A DNA stretch of 39,255 bases from NCBI GenBank assembly GCA_016784145.1, contig JADHVF010000002.1, positions 73,102-112,356 on the forward strand, read 5' to 3'. Numbering within the stretch: position 1 is the first letter of the stretch; each line of letters opens with the position of its first letter. A program made the translations under genes and the position numbers. This stretch comes from Patescibacteria group bacterium. Its GTDB lineage: Bacteria; Patescibacteriota; Patescibacteriia; UBA2591; UBA6264. Positions 8,513 to 16,319 of the stretch are shown here, in pieces. Below the pieces are notes generated by a model. That model was not told the DNA's origin and did not search any database. It was given only the letters and a program-made list of their open reading frames with translations.

Positions 8513-10726
8513 TTACTTAGAGGAGTAATTTAATTTTAAGGACATTATTTTTGAGGCCCCGCTTTTGGGGTCCATTGTTATTCCATATAATATATCAGCT
8601 ATTTTTATGGTTTGTTGATTATGAGTAATTGCAATAAATTGAGTATATTTTCTTAATTCTTTTAAAATTTTTATAAATTTAAGGCAATTGGCTTGGTCAA
8701 GCATTGAGTCAGCTTCATCAAGAATAACAAATGGAGGCTTGTTTATTGATATTATTGCACATATTAAAGCTAGCGATGATAATGCTTTTTCCCCACCAGA
8801 AAGCATTTGAATATTTTTTATTTTTTTCCCAGGAGGATTTGCTAAAATTTCTATTTCATCTTTTTTTGTTTCTTCTTTCTTTTCTTCAGTGTGATTTTTT
8901 ATATAATATTCATCATTTATTTTTGAATTATTGTTGACTGTCTTTGATTTTGTGTATATTATTTTAGCACTTCCGCCATTAAAAATAATTTTGAAATATT
9001 TATTAAAAGTTTGATTTATTTTATCAAAGTTTTTTTGAAACTTGTTTTTAATTTTTTCATCAAGTTTTTGTTCTATTTTTTTTAAAGATATTAGGCTTTC
9101 TTTTATGTCAGACGTCTGAGAACTTAAAAAATCATAGCGTTCTTTTACGGGTAGATATTCTTTTTCAACTTCAGTATCGATTCCTCCTATTAATTCTATC
9201 TGTCGTTTTAAATTGTTGATTTGCTCAATATTTATTGTGTAGTTGTTTGCTGGCTTAACTATATTGGTTGTATTTATTTCTATTTTTTCTTGCCTTATAT
9301 CCTCTTCAATTACTTGTTTTCTTGTCTCTTCTCTGGCTAATGATATATTGAATTCATTGATAGTGTTATTAATATTATTGATAACATTTTGTTGTACTTG
9401 TGCCTTTTCTTGCCATGAAAACAATTTTTTTCTTTCATTGAGTTCTTTGGTTGCGAATTTAGATAAAAATTTATTTATATTTTTGGCTGTTTTGTTTAGT
9501 TCTTCAATTTTTTTATTAATGGTCTCTCTTTCTTCTTCAAGTTTTTTAAAATAATCTTTTTTAGATTTTTTAATATTTTCTCCAGACATTTTATTTAAAA
9601 GTTCTTTTATTTTGGCAAGAATATTATTTGCTTTAATAATAATTATATCTATTTCTTTAACATTATTTGTGTTTTTTATTTTTATGACAAATTTTTCTTG
9701 ATATTTTTTTATATCTTTTATGTGTTTAACTACTTCTGCTTGAGTAATGCTTTCATTGTTTTTTTTGTTTACTGCTTCGCTCTGTTTTATTGTTATTTTT
9801 AATTTTGATTCTTTATATTGGTTTATTTTTCTAAGAGCTTCTTGATATTTTTCTTGATTATATTCATATTCAGTATTGATTTTGTTAGAGATTAATTTTT
9901 TTGATTCTTGTCTGTATTTGTTTAATTTTTCTTCAAATTTTTTCTTTTCAACCTTGGCTAACTCTCTTTTTTCTTTTAATAATTTAATTTCGTTGTTTAA
10001 TCTATACAATGTCTCTTGATAATATATTTTTTGTAAATTAAAAAGCCGCATCTTTATTTCTTTTTTTCTAGACAATTTATTTATTTGTCTTGTTAAAGAG
10101 GCGAGATGGGGCTTGATTTCTTTTAAGGCAATTTCAGCTTGATTTAAATTATCCTTACTTTTATTTATTTTTCTTAAAATTTGATTTTTTTTATAAATAT
10201 ATTGTTTAATGCCAGTTGCTTCATCAAAAAAGTTCTTTTTTTCAATGCTAGAACTTGTAATAATTTTATCAGTCAATCCTTGGCTTATAATGCTATAACT
10301 TTTTTGCCCAAAATTGGCTTCAGCCATTAGTAAATTAATATCATGTAGTCTTACTGGACTATTATTTATGAGATATTCTCCATCATTGTTTCTATAAATT
10401 TTTCTAATTATTGAAAATTCTTTATATTTTTTGTCAGAAGAAACATATTCATTGCTAAATAATAAATTAACTTGTGCTAAATTTGAACGAATTTTCTTTT
10501 TTGTTCCAGAAAAAATAACATCTTCTGACTTTTTACTTCTTAAAGATTTTAAGCTTTGTTCGCCAAGCCCCCAACTAATGGCTTCAATTAGATTTGATTT
10601 TCCAGCTCCATTTGGCCCAATAATGGCCGTCATGTTGAGTCGGTCTTTTTTTGCTTGAGGGAATTTGAGAGTAATTTTATTTTTAAAGGATTTAAATCCA
10701 ATTATGTCTAATTGTTTTAAATGCAT
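8513..10726 (-). CDS. smc: SMC-type chromosome segregation ATPase, short, no evident hinge
   Basis: SMC proteins organise and separate chromosomes. The N-terminal head has Walker A GPNGAGKS at residues 37-44 and the SMC-like IDFKSF/SLR regions. The C-terminal head has the ABC signature LSGGEK at 642, Walker B VILDE at 667-671 and a D-loop (SMLDQAN). Between them are only ~470 residues of mostly charged coiled coil, against ~850 in a normal ~1,170-aa SMC. I find no globular glycine-rich hinge near the centre. Loss of the hinge, or a rudimentary one around residues 320-395, is inferred. The gene follows rnc by 2 nt, the classical rnc-smc pairing. A RecN- or SbcC-like assignment fits less well because of the head sequence and the gene order. 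Confidence 0.85.
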   Translation of the reverse strand: MHLKQLDIIGFKSFKNKITLKFPQAKKDRLNMTAIIGPNGAGKSNLIEAISWGLGEQSLKSLRSKKSEDVIFSGTKKKIRSNLAQVNLLFSNEYVSSDKKYKEFSIIRKIYRNNDGEYLINNSPVRLHDINLLMAEANFGQKSYSIISQGLTDKIITSSSIEKKNFFDEATGIKQYIYKKNQILRKINKSKDNLNQAEIALKEIKPHLASLTRQINKLSRKKEIKMRLFNLQKIYYQETLYRLNNEIKLLKEKRELAKVEKKKFEEKLNKYRQESKKLISNKINTEYEYNQEKYQEALRKINQYKESKLKITIKQSEAVNKKNNESITQAEVVKHIKDIKKYQEKFVIKIKNTNNVKEIDIIIIKANNILAKIKELLNKMSGENIKKSKKDYFKKLEEERETINKKIEELNKTAKNINKFLSKFATKELNERKKLFSWQEKAQVQQNVINNINNTINEFNISLAREETRKQVIEEDIRQEKIEINTTNIVKPANNYTINIEQINNLKRQIELIGGIDTEVEKEYLPVKERYDFLSSQTSDIKESLISLKKIEQKLDEKIKNKFQKNFDKINQTFNKYFKIIFNGGSAKIIYTKSKTVNNNSKINDEYYIKNHTEEKKEETKKDEIEILANPPGKKIKNIQMLSGGEKALSSLALICAIISINKPPFVILDEADSMLDQANCLKFIKILKELRKYTQFIAITHNQQTIKIADILYGITMDPKSGASKIMSLKLNYSSK

Positions 10727-10728
10727 AT

Positions 10729-11412
10729 TTAAATATATTTTTTTAATGCTTGTTTGGCTGCATCTGTTTCTGCTTGTTTTTTATTTTTGCCAACGCCTTT
10801 GCATATTAGTTTGTTGACTAAATAGACTCCAATTGTAAATTTTTTTTCATGAGGGGCTCCAGATTCTTTGATTAATTTATAAGTTGGAGTTATTTTAAGT
10901 TTTTCTTGAATAATTTCTTGAAATCGACTTTTAGAATCTATGTAAAGATGACTTTTAATTATTTCATCTAATCTTGGAATTATATTTTTTAATATAAATT
11001 GATTAGCATAAGTAATCCCTTGGTCTAGGTAAATTGCTCCTATGATTGATTCAATCGTATTAGCAAGAATAGTTTGAGTAATTCTTTTCTTTTCTTTTTT
11101 TTCACCTTTTCCAAGATAAATATTATCTTTTATTTTTAAATCCTTGGCTATAATTGCCAAGGATTTTGTATTAACTAAACTCGCCCTCATGGCTGTTAAT
11201 TTTCCTTCAGAATCATTAAATTTTTTATATAAAAAATCAGTAATAATTAACTCTAAAACAGCATCTCCAAGAAACTCCATTCGTTCGTTATTTTTAAGTG
11301 GAAAATTCGGATTTTCGTTTAAGAAAGAACTATGAATTAATGCTTGTTTTAATAGGTTTTTGTCTTTGAAATTTATCCCTATTTTTTTTTCTAGATTATT
11401 TATATTTTTCAT
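10729..11412 (-). CDS. rnc: Ribonuclease III
   Basis: RNase III cuts double-stranded RNA, notably the processing stems of rRNA precursors; such a stem flanks the 23S gene here. The catalytic domain carries ERMEFLGDAV at residues 43-52 and the downstream acidic site in TIESIIGAIYLDQG. The C-terminal ~70 residues form a double-stranded RNA-binding domain ending with the KKQAETDAAKQAL helix. I choose the ATG at 11412 over an in-frame GTG three codons upstream. With it the gene overlaps nusB by 17 nt. AGGTG a few bases upstream is the only Shine-Dalgarno-like site I found among the genes here. Confidence 0.95.
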   Translation of the reverse strand: MKNINNLEKKIGINFKDKNLLKQALIHSSFLNENPNFPLKNNERMEFLGDAVLELIITDFLYKKFNDSEGKLTAMRASLVNTKSLAIIAKDLKIKDNIYLGKGEKKEKKRITQTILANTIESIIGAIYLDQGITYANQFILKNIIPRLDEIIKSHLYIDSKSRFQEIIQEKLKITPTYKLIKESGAPHEKKFTIGVYLVNKLICKGVGKNKKQAETDAAKQALKKYI

Positions 11413-11818
11413 ATACAGCACCTAATACTCCGTTTATAAATTTTGAAGAAGTTTCTCCTCCAAAAGCTTTTGCTATTTCTATTGCTTCATTTATTATTAC
11501 TTTAGGAGGTGTATTTTTTAAAAAAATTAATTCAAGTATGCCAAGTCGTAATATATTTCTATCAATTATTGTTATTTGTTCTAATGGCCATTGAGGAGCG
11601 TATTTTTTTATATAATTATCTATTTTTTTAATGTTTTTTAATGTATTAATGTATAGTTTTTCAGAAAAATCAGTTGTAAAATTATTTGGAGCAAATTCAA
11701 TAATATTTCTCCTATGAATTTTTTTAATATCAATGTCATTTTTTAATATTGATGCATTAAAATCCCATTCAGACAAGGTTTGCAAGGCAATTGTTCTGGA
11801 TAATCGTCTTTTAGACAT
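11396..11818 (-). CDS. nusB: Transcription antitermination factor NusB
   Basis: NusB, with NusE (ribosomal protein S10), binds boxA in rRNA leaders and prevents early termination. The 140-aa protein is all-helical in pattern. It begins SKRRLSRTIALQTL and contains the conserved IDNYIKKYAPQWPLEQI-IDRNILRLG core and the INEAIEIAKAFGGETSSKFINGVL end. A boxA-like sequence at 21953 in this window is a likely target. It lies between rpmF and rnc on the minus strand and overlaps the rnc start. Confidence 0.94.
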   Translation of the reverse strand: MSKRRLSRTIALQTLSEWDFNASILKNDIDIKKIHRRNIIEFAPNNFTTDFSEKLYINTLKNIKKIDNYIKKYAPQWPLEQITIIDRNILRLGILELIFLKNTPPKVIINEAIEIAKAFGGETSSKFINGVLGAVYEKYK

Positions 11819-11858
11819 AATTGATTGTTAAATTATTTTTTTTGTTTTTTTAATTGCT

Positions 11859-12086
11859 TTATTTTTTTGTAGAAGATGATTTTTTGTCATCTTTTTTTCT
11901 TTTTTTATCTTGCTTTGTTTCAATAACCTTTTTTTTGTTATATGTTCCGCAATTAGAACAAGCATGATGAGATCTTACAGGCTGATTACACTTTGAACAT
12001 TTTGAAAATTTTTGTTTTTTAATCTTAAAAGAATTTTCTTTTATTCTTCTTTGTGATTTTGTTTTTCTTTGTTTTGGTACAGACAT
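11859..12086 (-). CDS. rpmF: Large-subunit ribosomal protein L32
   Basis: A small basic ribosomal protein of 75 aa. It starts MSVPKQRKTKSQRR, the L32 hallmark, and has two CxxC pairs (CSKC and CSNC) that form the zinc ribbon, so it is the zinc-binding form. The C-terminus is extended by a lysine-rich low-complexity tail of about 20 residues, probably disordered on the ribosome surface. It is the first gene of the minus-strand run rpmF-nusB-rnc-smc. Its promoter must lie in the gap shared with dnaA. Confidence 0.95.
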   Translation of the reverse strand: MSVPKQRKTKSQRRIKENSFKIKKQKFSKCSKCNQPVRSHHACSNCGTYNKKKVIETKQDKKRKKDDKKSSSTKK

Positions 12087-12301
12087 AGTATTTTTTATTA
12101 ATTATTTCTTTTAATTTTAACATTTTTTAAAAATTTAGCAAGATTGTTTATTTCTTTTTTTTTGAAAAAATGTATAATTAATATATAAATAAATTATTAA
12201 CATATTATTAACATATTATTAACTTAAAACAACTCAAATAATTTACTATCATAATAAATAAGAATAAATTTTAATTTTTTAGTAAACTTAAATATAGAAA
12301 A
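12087..12301. other. AT-rich rpmF-dnaA divergent intergenic region
   Basis: A 215-nt, very AT-rich spacer between divergent rpmF and dnaA. It holds three tandem 11-bp repeats (separate entry), long T and A runs, and a consensus -10 TATAAT on the plus strand at 12173-12178 with no good -35. This places a possible dnaA start site about 120 nt upstream of the gene. No exact TTATCCACA box is present. Position beside dnaA and base composition make it a candidate for part of the replication origin, but sequence alone does not prove that. Confidence 0.5.
12193..12225 (+). repeat. Three tandem 11-bp repeats upstream of dnaA
   Basis: The unit ATTATTAACAT occurs at 12193, 12204 and 12215; the third copy differs at one base. 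Each copy contains TTATTAACA, which matches the DnaA box pattern TTATNCACA at all positions except one. The 11-bp period would put successive sites on about the same DNA face. Confidence 0.85.
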
Positions 12302-13660
12302 ATGATTAACAAAAAAGAACTTTGGAATATAGTTTTATCAGAACTTGAAGTATCTCTGTCTCCTGCTAATTTTAAAACATGGTTTGCAAATACATCAATA
12401 TCTGAAATAAAAGATAATGATAGTATTGTTGTTATAAGTGTTCCAACTAATTTTTCAAAAAATTGGCTTGAAGAAAAATATCATAAATTTATTCTTGATG
12501 CAATGCAGAAAGAAGCAGATAATAAAATAAAAAAAGTTATTTATAGTGTTAACCCACCTCTAGCGGATAATAAACAGGGACTAAGGGCGGTAAGCATGGA
12601 CAAGATTTTAAAAACAGCTGAACCTAAGATTGATCAAAATAAATTAAATAAAAAATATAATTTTGATAGTTTTGTTGTTGGTAGTGGATCAGAACTAGCT
12701 TATGCAGCTTGTTTGGCAGTTGCAAAAGATAATGGAAAGAAGTATAATCCTCTTTTTATTTATGGCGGAGTTGGGCTAGGAAAAACACATCTGGCCCAAG
12801 CAATTGCTAATAAAAGACTAGAAGAAAATCCTAATGCAAGTGTTGTTTATACTAATGCTGAGAAATTTACTAATGAATTTATTCATGCAATTACAAACAA
12901 GACAATAGATGGTTTTAAGGAAAAATATAGAAAAATCAATCTTTTTTTAATAGATGATGTCGAATTCATGGCTGGCAAGGAAAGAACACAAGAGGAGTTT
13001 TTTCACACATTTAATAGTCTTTATGAGGATGATCAACAAATTGTAATTACTTCCGATCGTTTACCAAAAGCAATTCCAGCTTTTAAGGACAGATTAACTT
13101 CTCGCCTTGAATGGGGGCTTATTGTAGATATAAGTCCGCCAGATTTTGAAACAAGAGTTGCTATTTTGAGAAAAAAATGTAAAGAAAAAGAAATTAATTT
13201 AAATGATAATATATTAAGATATTTAGCATCAAATATTCAAGATAATGTTCGCGAATTAGAAGGAGCACTTAATAAATTGATTGTTTATTTTGAATTTCAT
13301 CACATGGAGTTAGACCTAGAGAGGGTTAAAAATATTTTATCTACCTTAAAAGTAGAGCCCAAGAAAGTATTTGTTAAGCCAAGAGAAATAATTAAAATTG
13401 TAGCAGATTTTTATGGGATTGACGCAGAGGAAATGATTGGGCCTTCAAGAAAAAAAGAGATTGCCTTTCCAAGACAAGTTGTCATGTATTTAATGAGAAA
13501 AGAATCAGGGGCTTCGTTTCCATTGATAGGGAAAGAGGTTGGCAAAAGAGATCATACAACAGCAATGTATGCTTTTGAAAAAATAAAAAAAGAAGTGAAA
13601 AAAGAGGGCTCTACTAGAAAAGAAATAGAGCTTATAAAACAAAGAATTTATAACAAATAA
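12302..13660 (+). CDS. dnaA: Chromosomal replication initiator DnaA
   Basis: DnaA binds origin boxes and opens DNA for replication start. The 452-aa protein has the expected domains. Domain I begins ELWNIVLSELEVSLSPANFKTWF, followed by a short linker. Domain III is AAA+ with Walker A GGVGLGKT at residues 155-162 and Walker B LFLIDDVEFMAGKERTQEEF. Domain IV is a helix-turn-helix domain with GKEVGKRDHTTAMYAFEKI. The RDHTT recognition core is intact, so standard DnaA-box recognition is expected. In the Walker B region a glutamate replaces the usual glutamine of DDIQF. dnaN does not follow; instead a nuclease gene starts 13 nt downstream. Confidence 0.97.
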   Translation: MINKKELWNIVLSELEVSLSPANFKTWFANTSISEIKDNDSIVVISVPTNFSKNWLEEKYHKFILDAMQKEADNKIKKVIYSVNPPLADNKQGLRAVSMDKILKTAEPKIDQNKLNKKYNFDSFVVGSGSELAYAACLAVAKDNGKKYNPLFIYGGVGLGKTHLAQAIANKRLEENPNASVVYTNAEKFTNEFIHAITNKTIDGFKEKYRKINLFLIDDVEFMAGKERTQEEFFHTFNSLYEDDQQIVITSDRLPKAIPAFKDRLTSRLEWGLIVDISPPDFETRVAILRKKCKEKEINLNDNILRYLASNIQDNVRELEGALNKLIVYFEFHHMELDLERVKNILSTLKVEPKKVFVKPREIIKIVADFYGIDAEEMIGPSRKKEIAFPRQVVMYLMRKESGASFPLIGKEVGKRDHTTAMYAFEKIKKEVKKEGSTRKEIELIKQRIYNK

Positions 13661-13673
13661 TAGATAATATTAT

Positions 13674-14534
13674 ATGTATGTGATAAAGTCATCTGGAGAA
13701 AGAGAAAAATTTAGTGATGTTAAAATTTTTCAAGCATGTTTAAATTCCGGAACAGACGAGAATTTGTGTAAGCAGGTTACAGAATTAGTTAAAAAACAAT
13801 GTTATAATGGAATTAGAACAACTAAAATTTTTAATTTAATTTTAAAAAGTTTAAACACATCCAATCCAACTAGCGCTATTCGTTATAATCTAAAAAATGC
13901 AATTTTAAATCTTGGTCCAGCTGGTTTTGTGTTCGAAAAATTTATTGTTTTTCTTCTTAAAAAATTTGATTATTCTGCTTGGAGACCAGATATTATAAAT
14001 GGGGCTTGTGTGAGTCATGAAATTGACATTATTGCTAAATCAAACAAACATCCTGAGTTATTGCAATGGAAAAATAATATTAATAAAAATACTTATATGA
14101 TAGAATGTAAGTATCATAATGCTTTTGGGATAAGAAGCGGCATAAAAGAAACACTTTATACATGGGCTAGATTTTTAGACATAAGAGATGGTTTTAGGCA
14201 GGGAAACTGTGAGAGATTTCATTTCCCTTGGCTTATTTCAAATACAAAGTTTTCAAATTCAGCTAAACAATATTCAGAATGTAAAGGAATTCGGTTACTT
14301 GGCTGGAAGTATCCCGAAAAACAAGGATTAGAAAAATTAATAGAACAGCAAAGGGCATATCCAATTACGATATTAAAAGGACTAGACACTTCTTCTAGAA
14401 ATAAATTATTTTTAAATAATATAATTTTTTGCGAACAATTAATTTCTATTAAAGGGAGTAATGCCATAAAAAAAATTAATATTAATCAAGTTAAATTAGA
14501 AAAATTAATAACCCAAGCTCGTTTAATTGCTTAA
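13674..14534 (+). CDS. ATP-cone domain fused to Mrr-like PD-(D/E)xK endonuclease
   Basis: A predicted nucleotide-sensing DNA nuclease of 286 aa. Residues ~3-85 resemble the ATP-cone known from ribonucleotide reductases and NrdR: YVIKSSGEREKFSDVKI at the start, TTKIFNLILKSL, and a closing AIRYNLKNAI. Residues ~95-210 look like a restriction endonuclease-like core, with HEID (D118) followed by IECKYH (E144-K146). SECKGIRLLGWKYP after it is typical of this Mrr-like subgroup. The last ~55 residues (TILKGLDTSSRNKLF onward) resemble helix-hairpin-helix DNA-binding repeats. Placement between dnaA and pilB with 12-13 nt spacers suggests co-transcription with dnaA. The biological role is not known to me. 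Confidence 0.75.
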   Translation: MYVIKSSGEREKFSDVKIFQACLNSGTDENLCKQVTELVKKQCYNGIRTTKIFNLILKSLNTSNPTSAIRYNLKNAILNLGPAGFVFEKFIVFLLKKFDYSAWRPDIINGACVSHEIDIIAKSNKHPELLQWKNNINKNTYMIECKYHNAFGIRSGIKETLYTWARFLDIRDGFRQGNCERFHFPWLISNTKFSNSAKQYSECKGIRLLGWKYPEKQGLEKLIEQQRAYPITILKGLDTSSRNKLFLNNIIFCEQLISIKGSNAIKKININQVKLEKLITQARLIA

Positions 14535-14546
14535 AAAAAATAAATT

Positions 14547-16241
14547 ATGTCAAGTATTGATGATTTGTTAAAAAATAAAACAACCAAAGAGACAGAAACT
14601 CAGACAGAATTAAAAGAAAAATTGACTGAGATAAAATTAAAAAAAGAAGAAGGCAAGGTGGTTGCCAAGGCAAAGCAATCAGGGATTGCTTATATTAATT
14701 TAGATGGTTTTCCAATATCTCCTGATGCTATCAGGGTAATTAGTCAAGAGCAGTCAGTTCAATATAAGGCAATTTGTTTTTATAAAACAGATCAAGCAGC
14801 CAGAATAGGAGTGGTAAATCCTGATGATGAAAACTTTCAAGAATTTATTAAGTTAATAAAAGAAGACCATGATTTTGATATAAACTTATATTTAATTTCA
14901 GGTAATAGTTTTAATATCGCTTTAGAAAGATATAAGACATTACCAAAAATTAGTAAAATAGAAACAGGAGTTAATATTTCTGCAGAAGAATTTGAAAAAT
15001 TAAAAAACAAAATAAAAACATTTAAGGACTTAAACAAAGAGGTGCAAAAAACGTCAATTTCTAATTTAGTTACATTAATTATGGCTAGCTCTGTTCAATC
15101 TAGAACGTCAGATATTCATATTGAAGCAGAGGAAGAGGAAATCAAGATAAGGTTTCGTATTGATGGCGTTTTAGTTGATGCGGCTTCAATTGATAAAAAG
15201 TTTTGGAAAAGAGTAATTTCAAGAATTAAATTGTTGTCTGGTTTAAAAATTAATATTTCAAACCGACCACAAGATGGGAGATTTAGGATTGATTTAAAGG
15301 AAGATAGAATTGATGTGAGGGTCTCTTCCATGCCAACAGCTTATGGAGAAAGTGTTGTAATGAGGCTTTTAAGAGCTTCGTCAACTAGTTTAACCTTTGA
15401 AGATTTAGGTTTTAGGAAGGGAGCGTTTAAAATTTTGGAAAGAGAAGTTCTCAGACCAAACGGAATGGTTTTAACAACTGGTCCAACGGGTTCAGGGAAA
15501 ACAACTTCTTTGTATGCAATTTTAAATAAACTTAATGACAAAGAAACGAAAATTATTACTTTAGAAGACCCGGTTGAGTATCATTTAAAAGGAGTTAATC
15601 AAAGTCAAGTTGATAGCGCTAAGGGGTATACATTTGCTAAAGGGCTTAGATCAATTTTACGTCAAGATCCTGACGTGGTAATGGTTGGAGAAATTAGGGA
15701 TTTAGAAACAGCTGAAATTGCTATGCAAGCTGCTTTAACAGGGCATGTTGTTATTTCTACTCTTCATACAAATGATGCGGCTGGTGCTTTGCCAAGATTT
15801 TTAGGGATGGGAGTAAAACCCTTTCTTTTAGCCCCGGCTATTAATGCTATTATTGGACAGCGATTAGGCAGGAGAAATTGTAAAAAATGTAAGCAGGCAG
15901 AAAAAATAGATACAGCTACAATGGAAAAAGTAAAGAAATTACTTAGTGAAATTCCAGTTAATTCTGGTGAAACAAAAGTAGATTTATCTAATTTAAAATT
16001 TTTAAAAGGAGCTGGTTGTGATGAATGTCAGGGGATTGGATACAAGGGCAGGGTTGGAATTTATGAGGTTTTTGCCATGGATGGCGATATTGAAAAAGCA
16101 ATTTTAGATGGAAAAATGTCTGAATATAGAATGAAAGAATTAGCAGTTAAACAAGGCATGGTAACAATGGTTCAAGATGGATTATTAAAGGCATTGGAAG
16201 GAGTAACAAGTGTTGAAGAGGTCTTTAGGGTTATAGAATAA
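14547..16241 (+). CDS. pilB: Type IV pilus assembly / type II secretion ATPase (PilB/GspE family)
   Basis: A hexameric cytoplasmic ATPase that drives pilin polymerisation, used for attachment or DNA uptake. The 564-aa protein has an N-terminal MshEN-like region (residues ~50-130). Walker A GPTGSGKT lies at 312-319, and an Asp-box region (ITLEDPVEYHL), Walker B-type DPDVVMVGEIRD and a His-box (STLHTNDAAGALPR) follow. A zinc-binding tetracysteine module comes later (CKKC and CDEC). It stands alone here: pilC, pilT and pilin genes are not in the window. A 7-bp hairpin follows the stop. Confidence 0.93.
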   Translation: MSSIDDLLKNKTTKETETQTELKEKLTEIKLKKEEGKVVAKAKQSGIAYINLDGFPISPDAIRVISQEQSVQYKAICFYKTDQAARIGVVNPDDENFQEFIKLIKEDHDFDINLYLISGNSFNIALERYKTLPKISKIETGVNISAEEFEKLKNKIKTFKDLNKEVQKTSISNLVTLIMASSVQSRTSDIHIEAEEEEIKIRFRIDGVLVDAASIDKKFWKRVISRIKLLSGLKINISNRPQDGRFRIDLKEDRIDVRVSSMPTAYGESVVMRLLRASSTSLTFEDLGFRKGAFKILEREVLRPNGMVLTTGPTGSGKTTSLYAILNKLNDKETKIITLEDPVEYHLKGVNQSQVDSAKGYTFAKGLRSILRQDPDVVMVGEIRDLETAEIAMQAALTGHVVISTLHTNDAAGALPRFLGMGVKPFLLAPAINAIIGQRLGRRNCKKCKQAEKIDTATMEKVKKLLSEIPVNSGETKVDLSNLKFLKGAGCDECQGIGYKGRVGIYEVFAMDGDIEKAILDGKMSEYRMKELAVKQGMVTMVQDGLLKALEGVTSVEEVFRVIE

Positions 16242-16250
16242 ATAAGGCCT

Positions 16251-16268
16251 GGTTTCCTTTTGGAAGCC
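16251..16268 (+). terminator. Hairpin after pilB, weak terminator candidate
   Basis: GGTTTCC and GGAAGCC form a 7-bp stem with one G-U pair around a TTTT loop, 10 nt after the pilB stop. No U-tract follows directly; a T-run appears only ~30 nt later. It lies between convergent pilB and valS and may work for either or neither. Confidence 0.35.
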
Positions 16269-16319
16269 GAGCCCCTTAAATATAAAATATTTTGGGTTTT
16301 TTAAATTAAAATATCTTAA

